A DNA stretch of 26,052 nt from SLRI01 sp964576715 (GTDB lineage: Bacteria; Pseudomonadota; Alphaproteobacteria; Geminicoccales; Geminicoccaceae), in contig CAZNWE010000058.1 of assembly GCA_964576715.1 (NCBI GenBank), forward strand, positions 1 to 26,052. The letters run 5' to 3'. A model generated the notes under the pieces. The model had not been told where the DNA came from, did no database searches, and saw nothing but the letters and a program-made list of their open reading frames with translations. Position numbers and translations under genes: made by a program. Positions 8,437 through 16,271 of this stretch are shown piece after piece (within the stretch, counting starts at the first letter, position 1; every line of letters begins with the position of its first letter).

Positions 8437-9251
8437 CGAAGGGCCTCCAGGATGCCGCGCATGAAGCCGGCGGCGCGGGCCGCACAGGCCGGGCCGTCGG
8501 GGCGGTAGTCGAAGGGCTCGGCGGCGAGCCAGCCCTGGTAGCCGTGGCGGTCGAGGGCGCGGACGATGGGGGCGATGGCGAGGTCGCCCTCGCCGGGGCC
8601 GCGGCGGTTCGGGTCGTTGACCTGGACGTGGGCGATGTGGCCAGACGGCAGAAAGCGGTCGATCACCGCCGGCACGTCGGCCTCGGTCTGCCCGGCGGCA
8701 CAAGTGTCGAGCATGGTGCGGAAGGCCGGGCTGGCGATGGCATCGACGATGGCGGCGGCCTCGGCCACGGTGTTGACGAAGTCGGTCTCGTTGGGGGCCA
8801 GGGCTTCGAGGCAGTAGGTGACCCCGGCTTGCTTCGCGGCCTCGGCTGCCGCGCGGAAGGCCGTCATCGCATGGTCGCGGCTGGCCTCGCCCTGGACGAG
8901 GTTGCGCTGCTTCGGCGAGCCGTGGACGAGGACCGGGGCTTCGAGCTGGGCCGCGAGGCCGATGAGGCGGCGGATCGCCTCGATGGTGCGGCTGCGCACG
9001 GCGGGGTCGGGGTCGGTGATCGAGAGGCCGGCGGGGGCCACGAGGAGCCAGTGCAGGCTGGAGCAGACGAGGCCTTCGGCTTTGAGCGCCGATTTGACCG
9101 CCTGGGTCTCGCCGGGCGTGAGGGTCAGGGGATCGTCCTTGAGCGTGAACGGGGCGATCTCGAGGCCGTCATAGCCGACGGTGGCGGCGAAGGCGCATTG
9201 GCGGGGGAAGTCGAGCTCGCGGACGACCTCGTTGCAGAGTGACAGCTTCAT
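8433..9251 (-). CDS. Sugar phosphate isomerase/epimerase-like TIM barrel protein (first of two)
   Basis: A 272-residue xylose-isomerase-like TIM barrel. Likely metal ligands are Glu in CLEALAPNETDF, Asp in MLDTCAAG, His in AHVQVNDPNRRGPGEGD and the last Glu in WLAAEPFDY. The pattern recalls D-tagatose/psicose 3-epimerase-like and hydroxypyruvate-isomerase-like enzymes; the exact reaction is unknown. The start ATG 9251 shares ATGA with the end of the TctA gene, and GAGG lies 5 nt upstream. Its own stop overlaps the enolase-superfamily start the same way. This double coupling indicates fixed co-expression of carrier, isomerase and enolase-type enzyme. Confidence 0.85.
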   Translation of the reverse strand: MKLSLCNEVVRELDFPRQCAFAATVGYDGLEIAPFTLKDDPLTLTPGETQAVKSALKAEGLVCSSLHWLLVAPAGLSITDPDPAVRSRTIEAIRRLIGLAAQLEAPVLVHGSPKQRNLVQGEASRDHAMTAFRAAAEAAKQAGVTYCLEALAPNETDFVNTVAEAAAIVDAIASPAFRTMLDTCAAGQTEADVPAVIDRFLPSGHIAHVQVNDPNRRGPGEGDLAIAPIVRALDRHGYQGWLAAEPFDYRPDGPACAARAAGFMRGILEALR

Positions 9252-10747
9252 CGAAACCTCGCGAGAAGGGTGGCCCGGGTACGGGCGAAGGGTGGGGTGT
9301 CCCAGACGAGGACCAGAAGGGTCAGGGTGGCGAGGACAGCACAGATCGGTCGGGTGACGAGCGGCTCGAGCGCACCGTCGGAGAGCACCATGGCGCGGCG
9401 GAAATTGCGGTCGAGCATTTCGCCGAGCACGATGCCGAGAACGAGCGGTGCGATCGGGTAGTGCATGAGGCGGAGGGCAAAGCCCAGGAGGCCGAAGCCG
9501 ACCATCACCCAGATGTCGAAGACGCGGCTGGCGATGGCGAAGGATCCCACGACGCAGAGCGTGAAGACGACGGGCATGAGGAGTGCCCGGGGGACGCGGA
9601 GCACGGCGAGCATCGGGCGGGTGAGGGCGAGGCCCAGGATCAGGATCGCGAGCGAGGCCCAAAACAGCACGGCCGCCACCTCGAAGATGAAGGCCGGGCT
9701 CTCGATCAGGATCATCGGGCCGGGGCGGACGCCGTGGATGAACATGGCGGCGAGCAGCACGGCGGCCGGTGCCGAGCCGGGCACGGCGAGGGTGAGGACG
9801 GGGATGATGGCGCCCGGGACGGCCGCACTGTTGCCGGCCTCGGCGGCCAGCAGGCCCTCGGGTGCGCCCCGGCCGAAATGCTCCGGCGTCCGGCTGGCGC
9901 GTCTGGCGGCGGCGTAGGAGACCCAGGCGCCCATGTCCTCGCCGACGCCTGGGATGATGCCCATGGACGTGCCGAGCGTGCCCGAGCGCAGCATCAGCCA
10001 CCAGCGGCCGAGGGTTTCCCGGATGGGGGGCAGGATGCGGTTGCCGGCGTCCTTGATGATTTCGTAGTTGCGCTCGCGCATCACCATCAGCACCTCGGCG
10101 AAGCCGAAGGCGCCGACCAGGGCCGGCAGGAGGCCGAGGCCGCCGGCGAGGTCGGGCGTGTAGGCGAAGCGCTGGTAGGCGTGGATGCCCTCCTGGCCGA
10201 CCTGGGCCAGGAGCAGGCCGAGAAAGCCCGCGATCCAGCCCTTGATCGGGTCCGAGGTCGCGGTGAGACGCCCTGAGATGACGACGCCGAAGACGGCCAG
10301 CCAGACGAATTCGAAGGACTGGAAGCGGAGCCCGGCCTCGGCGAGTTGCGGGGCGATGAGGACGAGAAGCACGACGCCCACGAGGCTGCCGGCGAACGAG
10401 CCGATGGTGGCGAGCCCGAGCGCCTCGCCGGCCCGGCCGCTCCTGGCCAGGGGAAAGCCGTCGAGGGCCGAGGCGGCGTTCGCGGGGGTGCCCGGGATGT
10501 TCAAGAGGATGGCCGAGCGGCTGCCGCCGTAGATCGCACCCACATACATGCAGATGAGGATGAGGATGGCGTCGCCGGCGGGCAGGCGGAAGGTGAGCGT
10601 GGTCAGCAGGGCGATGCCGAGGGTCGCGGTCAGGCCCGGCATCATGCCGACAGCGATGCCGAGTGCCGTGGCCCAGGCGACGTTGAAGAGACTGGCTGCC
10701 GTCGCGAGACCCAGGATGGCGCCGGTGAACTGGCCGAATGCCTCCAT
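9248..10747 (-). CDS. tctA: Tripartite tricarboxylate transporter large membrane subunit, TctA family
   Basis: A 499-residue integral membrane protein, the usual TctA length, with about 10-12 hydrophobic helices. The family-typical glycine-rich segment GMMPGLTATLG is near the N-terminus, and SAILLNIPGTPANAAS and GIIPGVGEDMGAW mark the two conserved loops. It is the main translocation subunit of a TTT carrier, driven by ion gradients rather than ATP. ATG 10747 lies 20 nt after the TctB stop. The symbol is a family label: TTT systems also carry other carboxylates and aromatic acids. Its stop overlaps the next gene as ATGA, so the transporter and catabolic genes are translationally coupled. Confidence 0.93.
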   Translation of the reverse strand: MEAFGQFTGAILGLATAASLFNVAWATALGIAVGMMPGLTATLGIALLTTLTFRLPAGDAILILICMYVGAIYGGSRSAILLNIPGTPANAASALDGFPLARSGRAGEALGLATIGSFAGSLVGVVLLVLIAPQLAEAGLRFQSFEFVWLAVFGVVISGRLTATSDPIKGWIAGFLGLLLAQVGQEGIHAYQRFAYTPDLAGGLGLLPALVGAFGFAEVLMVMRERNYEIIKDAGNRILPPIRETLGRWWLMLRSGTLGTSMGIIPGVGEDMGAWVSYAAARRASRTPEHFGRGAPEGLLAAEAGNSAAVPGAIIPVLTLAVPGSAPAAVLLAAMFIHGVRPGPMILIESPAFIFEVAAVLFWASLAILILGLALTRPMLAVLRVPRALLMPVVFTLCVVGSFAIASRVFDIWVMVGFGLLGFALRLMHYPIAPLVLGIVLGEMLDRNFRRAMVLSDGALEPLVTRPICAVLATLTLLVLVWDTPPFARTRATLLARFR

Positions 10748-10767
10748 CAGGCCGACAGGGCCGGCAT

Positions 10768-11250
10768 CTAGGGCAGCCGCACGAGGAAGACGCGCTCGAA
10801 GAGCAGCGTGACCAAGGCCGATGTCACCACGGCCATCACGACCGCGGTCAGCGCACTCTTCATCGGCCGCTCCCGCTCCCAGCCGAACCAGCCGACGAAG
10901 GCCATGACGAAGAGCGCGGTCGCCAGCCAGAACGGCACCCGGCCGACGAGCCCGATGGCATAGCCGAGGCACAGACCCAGGGTGGCGAGGGTGCGCCCGA
11001 GCGTGCCGGGCGGCGCATCCGCCACCTCGTCGGCGGTCCAGCGGCGCTGGCGGACACTGCGGACCAGGAGGCTTGCCGCCAGCGCCAGGAGCACGAGGCC
11101 GAGCACCCCCGGGGTCAGGCCCGGCGCGCTCATCGGGTGGACGCCGAGGTGCTCGAGCCGCGGCATGCGCCAGGATTCGACGACGATGCCCGCCGCCAGG
11201 ACGACGAGCAGCGCCGAGAACCAGAGATCGTGGCGGCGGTCGGCCGGCAT
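10768..11250 (-). CDS. tctB: Tripartite tricarboxylate transporter small membrane subunit, TctB family
   Basis: A 160-residue protein with about four membrane helices. The first is LWFSALLVVLAAGIVVES, followed by the family-like sequence PGLTPGVLGLVLLALA, and a hydrophobic pair lies near the C-terminus. TctB is poorly conserved between families; the call rests on length, topology and its place between TctC and TctA. ATG 11250 follows the TctC stop by 53 nt, with only a weak GAGA-type ribosome site. Together with TctC and TctA it forms a complete three-subunit importer. Confidence 0.87.
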   Translation of the reverse strand: MPADRRHDLWFSALLVVLAAGIVVESWRMPRLEHLGVHPMSAPGLTPGVLGLVLLALAASLLVRSVRQRRWTADEVADAPPGTLGRTLATLGLCLGYAIGLVGRVPFWLATALFVMAFVGWFGWERERPMKSALTAVVMAVVTSALVTLLFERVFLVRLP

Positions 11251-11303
11251 CGGGCGTCTCGCTAAGGGTGGGCGGGGACCGTGGCCGGTCCCCGCTGGCT
11301 GGC

Positions 11304-12305
11304 TCAGGGCTGGGGGATGCCGAGCTCCTCGGGCGAGACCTCGGCTCTTCCAGCCGCATGGAACGACCAGGCATCGGCCTGGATCTCGGGCCAGACGGCC
11401 GCGAACGCGGCCTCGCCGGCGGCCGGGGTGAACAGCGCGCCACGCTCGAGCGCATAGCTGCGAAGCGCCTCGGCCTCGGGGATAACCGTTGCCCAGATCA
11501 TGTCCAGCGTCTCGATCACCTCGGGCGGCGTGCCCTCCTTGGGCAGGAAGATGCCGAAGGTGGTCGACAGCACCGGCAATGGCTGGTCGACGAAGTCGGT
11601 GATCGGCGGGATGGTGCCGTAGCCTTCGATCTCGAGCGGGTTGGGGCCGAGGACCGCCAAGGGCCGCAGCCGGCCGCCCCTGACCATCTCGGCCTGCTCC
11701 GACGCGAGCTGCGTCGTCGATTCGGCCTCGCCGGCCACGGTCGCGACCACGGCGGGGTTGCCGCCGTCATAGGTGATGTGGCGGTAGTCGCCGCCGACCA
11801 CACCCTTCAAGGCCTCGATCGCCGCATGGCCGGACGAACCGGCACCGGCCGTGGCGACGGTGACGCCGTCGCCCTGCATCGCCTCGATGAATTGCGCCAT
11901 GTCCTCGTAGGGGGCATCCGGGTTGACCGAGACCAGCGGCACGTTGGTGACGGTGTTGTAGAGCTGCCAATCCTCGATCCAGGTGTCCCACTGGCCGAGC
12001 AGCTTGTAGGTGCCGAGCTGCTTGGGCGCACCCGCCGTCCAGGTGTAGCCGTCGCGCTCGGCCTCCCAGGCGCTGGTCTTGCCGATCACGCCCGACGCAC
12101 CGGGCTGGTTGACGACGACGATGCTCTGGCCGAGTGCCTTCTCGAGTACGCCGGCGGTGATCCGGGTGACCTGGTCGGTGGCACCACCGGCACCCCAGGG
12201 CACGATGATGGTGATCGGCCGGTCGGGCTGCCAGGGATAGTCCTCTGCCAGGGCCGGCGTCGCCGCGAGGGCGGCGAGGGCGATGCCGAGAATGGTTCGC
12301 TGCAT
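11304..12305 (-). CDS. tctC: Tripartite tricarboxylate transporter substrate-binding protein, TctC/Bug family
   Basis: A 333-residue periplasmic binding protein. Residues 1-20 are a Sec signal peptide ending ATPALA before EDYPW. The mature start WQPDRPITIIVPWGAGGATD is the hallmark of TctC/Bug proteins and forms part of the carboxylate pocket; later family features are NQPGASGVIG and the FGIFLPKEGTPPEV region. ATG 12305 has an excellent GGAGG 7 nt upstream, so 9 earlier in-frame residues are excluded. Bug proteins bind mono-, di- and tricarboxylates and amino acids. It lies 33 nt after the DUF993 gene and before tctB and tctA in the same operon, so a carboxylate feeding these enzymes is the likely cargo. 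Confidence 0.93.
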   Translation of the reverse strand: MQRTILGIALAALAATPALAEDYPWQPDRPITIIVPWGAGGATDQVTRITAGVLEKALGQSIVVVNQPGASGVIGKTSAWEAERDGYTWTAGAPKQLGTYKLLGQWDTWIEDWQLYNTVTNVPLVSVNPDAPYEDMAQFIEAMQGDGVTVATAGAGSSGHAAIEALKGVVGGDYRHITYDGGNPAVVATVAGEAESTTQLASEQAEMVRGGRLRPLAVLGPNPLEIEGYGTIPPITDFVDQPLPVLSTTFGIFLPKEGTPPEVIETLDMIWATVIPEAEALRSYALERGALFTPAAGEAAFAAVWPEIQADAWSFHAAGRAEVSPEELGIPQP

Positions 12306-12338
12306 GGTCGTTCCTCCCTTGGTTGTATGCATTCGATG

Positions 12339-13514
12339 TCAGCCCACGCCCCGGATCGCCATGGCGACGCGCATGCGGCGGGTGGCGAGCTCCGGGTCCC
12401 GGAGCAGGCCCGCGGCATCGGCGAGGCGGAAGAGCTCGGCCAGATGCAGGGTCGAGCGCGCACTCTCCTGGCCGCCCACCATGGTGAAGTGGTCCTGGTG
12501 GCCGTTGAGCCAGGCGAGGAAGACGATGCCCGTCTTGTAGAATCGGGTGGGCGCCTTGAAGATGTGGCGCGATAGCGGGACCGTGGGTGCCAGGATGTCG
12601 TGGAAGGTGGCGTTGTCGCCCTGCGCCAGGGCCGTGAGCGCCGCCGAGGCGGCGGGTGCTATGCCGTCGAAGATGCCGAGCAGCGCATCCGAATAGCCGT
12701 CGCCATCGCCCTCGATCAGCTCGGCATAGTTGAAGTCGTCGCCGGTATACATGCGCACACCGTCCGGCAGGCGGCGGCGCATGGCGATCTCTTTTTCCTT
12801 CGACAGCAGCGAGACCTTGATGCCGTCGATCCTGGCGGCGTTGGCTGTGACCATGGCGAGGCAGGTTTCCATGGCCTGCCAGTGGTCCTTCGAGCCCCAA
12901 TAGCCTTCGAGCGCCGGGTCGAACATCTCGCCGAGCCAGTGGATGATGACGGGCTCGTTCACCTGGCCGAGCACGCGGTCGTAGACCTCGAGGTAGTCGT
13001 CGGGGCTCCGGGCGGCGGCTGCGAGTGCCCGGCTCGCCATCAGGATGATGCGGCCGCCCACGGCCTCGACCGCCTCGATCTGCTGCTCGTAGGCCGCGAT
13101 GACGTCGGCGAGGGATTGGCCCGGGGCAGGGGCCAGATGGTCGGTGCCGCAGCCCGAGAAGACGACAGCACCCTCGCGGTCCTGGGCCGCATCGAGGGTC
13201 CGACGGATCAGCTCGAGGGCCATCTGCCAGTCGAGGCCCATGCCGCGCTGGGCCGTGTCCATGGCCTCGGCGACGCCCAGGCCCAGGTCCCAGAGGTGCT
13301 GGCGATAGGCGATGGTCCGGTCCCAGTCGACCGGGGCATCCAGCCAGGGCTCGGCATCGGCCATCGGGTCGGCCACGACATGGGCCGCGGCGAAGGCCAC
13401 CCGGTTGAAGGGCCCCTCGGCCTTGGCGGGAAAGCTGCGCGGGGCCGAAAGCTCGAACCGGTCGGTGCCGCCGCCGGTGGTCGGCAGGGTGACGGCAAGC
13501 GGCACGCCGCTCAT
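12339..13514 (-). CDS. DUF993 family, dihydrodipicolinate synthase-like (putative class I aldolase)
   Basis: A 391-residue protein of the DUF993 family, remotely related to DapA-type TIM barrels. IDGIKVSLLSKEKE places a Lys (K233) where class I aldolases form a Schiff base. MYTGDDFNYAELIEGD resembles LYTGNDDHILLDLL in the DapA-like gene of this operon. Conserved-looking stretches are VVFSGCGTDHL, IIHWLGEMFDPALEGYWGS and FLAWLNGHQDHFTMVGGQES. The stop/start with the preceding Gfo/Idh gene overlaps as ATGA. Neighbours imply a role in breaking down a keto-acid sugar intermediate. No biochemical function can be read directly; the aldolase role is inferred. Confidence 0.85.
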   Translation of the reverse strand: MSGVPLAVTLPTTGGGTDRFELSAPRSFPAKAEGPFNRVAFAAAHVVADPMADAEPWLDAPVDWDRTIAYRQHLWDLGLGVAEAMDTAQRGMGLDWQMALELIRRTLDAAQDREGAVVFSGCGTDHLAPAPGQSLADVIAAYEQQIEAVEAVGGRIILMASRALAAAARSPDDYLEVYDRVLGQVNEPVIIHWLGEMFDPALEGYWGSKDHWQAMETCLAMVTANAARIDGIKVSLLSKEKEIAMRRRLPDGVRMYTGDDFNYAELIEGDGDGYSDALLGIFDGIAPAASAALTALAQGDNATFHDILAPTVPLSRHIFKAPTRFYKTGIVFLAWLNGHQDHFTMVGGQESARSTLHLAELFRLADAAGLLRDPELATRRMRVAMAIRGVG

Positions 13515-14662
13515 GGCTGCAGCTCCGGCACGGTGAGCCAGCGTCGCTCACGCCAGCTTTCGAGGCCGAGTTCGGCCAGTTGGACACCCTTGGCCCCTTC
13601 GATGAGGCCGTGCGCCCAGGACGCGTCCTCGACGACGTGGCGGAGGAACATTTCCCATTGCGTCCTGAAGCCGTTTTGGGCGGGGCCGCGATCGGGCACC
13701 TCCTGCCAGTCGGCCATGAAGTTCCGGGTCTGCGGCTCGTCCGGGTTCCAGACGGGCTTGGGCGTGTTGACGCGACCTTGTGTCCAGCAGCGGGTGAGGC
13801 CGGCCACGGCCGAGCCGTTGACGCCGTCGGCCTGGAAGGTGACGAGGTCGTCGCGGCGGACGCGCACACACCAGGAGGAGTTGAGCTGGGCGATGACCCC
13901 GCCCTCGAGCTCGAAGGTGGCGTAGGCCGCATCGTCGGCGTCGGCGTCGTAGGGTCGGCCGACCTCGTCGACGCGGGCGGGGATGTGGGTGGCACCGAGG
14001 CAGGAGACGGCCTGCACACCGCCGAAGAGGTTGTCGAGCACGTAGCGCCAGTGGCAGAGCATATCGAGAATGATTCCGCCGCCCTCGGCCGATTTGTAGT
14101 TCCAGGAGGGGCGCTGGGCCGGCTCCAAATCGCCCTCGAACACCCAATAGCCGAATTCACCGCGGACGGACAGGAGGCGGCCGAAGAAGCCGGCATCGAC
14201 CAGCCGTTTCATCTTGAGGAGGCCGGGGAGGAAGAGCTTGTCCTGGACGACGCCGTTCTTCACGCCCTTGGCCGCGGCGAGGCGGGCGACGGCGAGCGCG
14301 TCCTCGAGCTTGTCGGCGATCGGCTTCTCGCAATAGATGTGCCGGCCGGCCTGAATGGCCTTGGTCAAGAGGCTGGCGCGCATCTGCGTCGTGCCGGCGT
14401 CGAAGAAGACCGGGTAGGCGTCGTCGGCCAAGGCGGCGTCGAGGTCGGTCGACCAGCGGTCGAGGCCGTGCGCCTTGGCGAGGGCTTCCAGCTTCCGGGC
14501 GTTCCTGCCCACGATCAGTGGTTCCGGGACCAGCCGGTCGCCGTTCTGGAGCGGCAGGCCGCCATCGGCGCGGATCGCCAGGATCGAGCGGATGAGGTGC
14601 TGGTTCATCCCCATCCGGCCGGTGACGCCGTGCATGACGATGCCGATGGTCTTAATTGCCAT
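13511..14662 (-). CDS. Gfo/Idh/MocA-family oxidoreductase (operon dehydrogenase)
   Basis: A 383-residue NAD(P)-dependent dehydrogenase. The N-terminus GIVMHGVTGRMGMNQHL has the GxTGRMG nucleotide loop seen in DapB-like proteins, unlike the GVGNMG type of the other Gfo/Idh gene in this window, so the two are distant. The catalytic motif EKP is at 112-114. The substrate-domain segment GGGIILDMLCHWRYVLDNLFGG carries an Asp and a His (DMLCHW) in the usual active-site position. ATG 14662 follows the ATPase stop by 3 nt and its stop overlaps the DUF993 start. This type is often found with DUF993 and DapA-like genes, which supports a shared pathway; the substrate is unknown. Confidence 0.88.
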   Translation of the reverse strand: MAIKTIGIVMHGVTGRMGMNQHLIRSILAIRADGGLPLQNGDRLVPEPLIVGRNARKLEALAKAHGLDRWSTDLDAALADDAYPVFFDAGTTQMRASLLTKAIQAGRHIYCEKPIADKLEDALAVARLAAAKGVKNGVVQDKLFLPGLLKMKRLVDAGFFGRLLSVRGEFGYWVFEGDLEPAQRPSWNYKSAEGGGIILDMLCHWRYVLDNLFGGVQAVSCLGATHIPARVDEVGRPYDADADDAAYATFELEGGVIAQLNSSWCVRVRRDDLVTFQADGVNGSAVAGLTRCWTQGRVNTPKPVWNPDEPQTRNFMADWQEVPDRGPAQNGFRTQWEMFLRHVVEDASWAHGLIEGAKGVQLAELGLESWRERRWLTVPELQP

Positions 14663-14665
14663 TGT

Positions 14666-15184
14666 TTAATCCATTCCCAGAAGCTCGTAGATGCGCTTGG
14701 CGTACTGGCCGAAAATCGGAGACTGGCGCATGTCGAGCCGGCGCGGATAAGGGAGGTCGATGGGGAAGTAGTCGGCCATGCGGGCCGGACCCGCGGTCAG
14801 GACGGCGCAGTGACTGCCCATCAGGACGGCTTCCTGGATCGAGTGGGTGACGAAGAGGATGGTCTTCTTGCTCTCGCTCCAGATGCGCAAGAGCTCGAGG
14901 TTCATGCGCTCGCGGGTCAGGGCGTCGAGGGCACCGAACGGCTCGTCCATNNNNNNNNNNNNNNNNNNNNNNNNNNNNNNNNNNNNNNNNNNNNNNNNNN
15001 NNNNNNNNNNNNNNNNNNNNNNNNNNNNNNNNNNNNNNNNNNNNNNNNNNCCCGAAGGGCCGACGAGCGAGACGAATTCGCCTTCGGCGACGCTCATCGT
15101 CACGTCGGAGACGGCGATGAAGTCGACGCCACCGGTGCGGTAGACCTTCTTGACGTTCCGGAGGCGGATGAAGCCGGGCTTCAT
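14666..15184 (-). CDS. ABC transporter ATP-binding protein (NitT/TauT type), interrupted by assembly gap
   Basis: Only 57 N-terminal residues or so and about 95 C-terminal residues can be read. The N-part runs MKPGFIRLRNVKKVYRTGG to SLVGPS, ending inside Walker A; the C-part resumes at MDEPFGALD (Walker B) and has FVTHSIQEAVLMG with the H-loop. The 100 N between hide the rest of Walker A, the Q-loop and the signature. In the intact ATPase at 3297-4082 about 113 residues separate the same two points, so about 240 bp more than the placeholder are probably missing. Both sides share one frame. ATG 15184 overlaps the DapA-like stop as ATGA. No permease is adjacent; the likely partners are the permease at 20757-21563 and the binding protein at 17118-18113. 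Confidence 0.85.
   Translation of the reverse strand: MKPGFIRLRNVKKVYRTGGVDFIAVSDVTMSVAEGEFVSLVGPSXXXXXXXXXXXXXXXXXXXXXXXXXXXXXXXXXXMDEPFGALDALTRERMNLELLRIWSESKKTILFVTHSIQEAVLMGSHCAVLTAGPARMADYFPIDLPYPRRLDMRQSPIFGQYAKRIYELLGMD
14951..15050. other. Assembly gap of exactly 100 N
   Basis: A uniform run of 100 N, the conventional placeholder for a scaffold join of unknown length. It falls inside a conserved ABC ATPase domain. Comparison with the other ATPase in the window suggests a true missing length near 340 bp, assuming nothing else is inserted. Confidence 0.97.
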
Positions 15185-16230
15185 GCGAGCCAGCGCTCGA
15201 GGTTCCGGGCGACGAAGGCGTCGTCGGCGAGGTGTGGGTAGGCACGGGCTACCCGGTCGAGTTCGGCCGCCTGGCCGGGGCCGAGGCCCTCGTCCGGATC
15301 GAGCAGCACGCGGTTCTCGAGCAGGCCCTGGCGGCGCAGCACCTCGTGGCAGCCGGCGATGCACCCCTTGAAGTCGTTGATCACGTCGAAGACGGCGCCG
15401 TTGGCATCGGTGAGCTCGGCGTCGAGGGTCAGGAGCTCGGCCGGGATGTCGCCGTCGAGCGCGTGGACGCGGTTCAGGAGCTGCACGGCCTCTTGGGTCC
15501 AGACCGACCACTGGCCGAGAAGTCCGCCCTTGATCCGGACCGTGACCGGCCGGCCGTCGCGCATGAAGCGGTAGGGGGTCAAAAGGTCGAGGAGGATGTG
15601 GTCGTCATTGCCGGTATAGAGGGTGATGCGGCCCTCCGCGCCGGCCTCGACGACACCGCGGATGACGTCGAGCGTGGCGTAGCGGTTGAAGGGTGCCAGC
15701 TTGATGGCGATGGCATTCTCGATGCCGGCGAAGCGGCGCCAGAAGGCGGCCGAGAGCTTGCGGCCGCCGACGGCGCGCTGGAGGTAGAAGCCGACCAGTG
15801 GCATCTCGGCGGCGACGGCCTCGCAGTGGGCGATGAGGGCGTCGTCTTCGGCTTCCTTGAAGGCGGCGAGCGAGAGCAGGACGGCGTGATAGCCCAAGGA
15901 GCGGGCGAGCCTGGCTTCGGCCACGGCTTGCGCTGTGCAGCCGACCGCACCGGCGATCAGGACAACGGGCTCGCCTGCCCAATCGGCGGCGGTCTCGGCG
16001 GCGAGTGCCAGGGTCGGCTCGAGCAGGCCGTGCTCGCGGATGGCGAACTGGGTGGTGTGCACCGCCACGGCGAGGCCGCCCGAGCCGCAATCGAGGTAGT
16101 AGCGGGAGAGGGCGCGCTGGCGGCGGACGTCGAGCTGGCGGTCCGCGGTCAACGCCAGGGGATGGGCCGGAATCACGGCACCCGCCGCCAGCCTCGCCCT
16201 CACCGTCTCCGGCACCGCCGCCCAGCGCAC
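15181..16230 (-). CDS. Dihydrodipicolinate synthase/N-acetylneuraminate lyase (DapA) family protein
   Basis: A 349-residue class I aldolase-like TIM barrel, longer than the usual 290-300. The catalytic pair is visible: Y149 in GFYLQRAVGG and K177 in AIAIKLAP. Their 28-residue spacing equals that of Tyr133 and Lys161 in E. coli DapA. LYTGNDDHILLDLL follows. Members cleave or condense 2-keto acids through a Schiff base, or dehydrate keto-deoxy sugar acids; the extra C-terminal helices hint at a non-lysine role. The GTG start at 16230 has GAAGG 6 nt upstream. Palindromic operator A lies 24 nt before it, so the gene probably opens its own transcription unit although tetR is just upstream. Its stop overlaps the ATPase start as ATGA. 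Confidence 0.88.
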   Translation of the reverse strand: MRWAAVPETVRARLAAGAVIPAHPLALTADRQLDVRRQRALSRYYLDCGSGGLAVAVHTTQFAIREHGLLEPTLALAAETAADWAGEPVVLIAGAVGCTAQAVAEARLARSLGYHAVLLSLAAFKEAEDDALIAHCEAVAAEMPLVGFYLQRAVGGRKLSAAFWRRFAGIENAIAIKLAPFNRYATLDVIRGVVEAGAEGRITLYTGNDDHILLDLLTPYRFMRDGRPVTVRIKGGLLGQWSVWTQEAVQLLNRVHALDGDIPAELLTLDAELTDANGAVFDVINDFKGCIAGCHEVLRRQGLLENRVLLDPDEGLGPGQAAELDRVARAYPHLADDAFVARNLERWLA

Positions 16231-16254
16231 GTCCAGCCTTCCCCGTTCAGCAAG

Positions 16255-16268
16255 TAACCATCCGGTTA
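16255..16268. promoter_or_regulatory. Palindromic operator A (candidate TetR site)
   Basis: TAACC-ATCC-GGTTA, a perfect 5-4-5 inverted repeat. It fills the 41-bp gap between the tetR stop and the DapA-like start, 24 nt before that start. TTGACG at 16298-16293 (minus strand, inside the end of tetR) could be the -35, which places the -10 against the operator. Confidence 0.72.
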
Positions 16269-16271
16269 TCT

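Noticed and set aside
11482..11496. TAACC half-site inside tctC
   Set aside because: The other half does not match and it lies deep in coding sequence.
11767..14196. An 809-codon open frame on the minus strand
   Set aside because: It is out of phase with the DUF993, Gfo/Idh and TctC genes, all of which have clear family motifs. High GC keeps alternative frames open.
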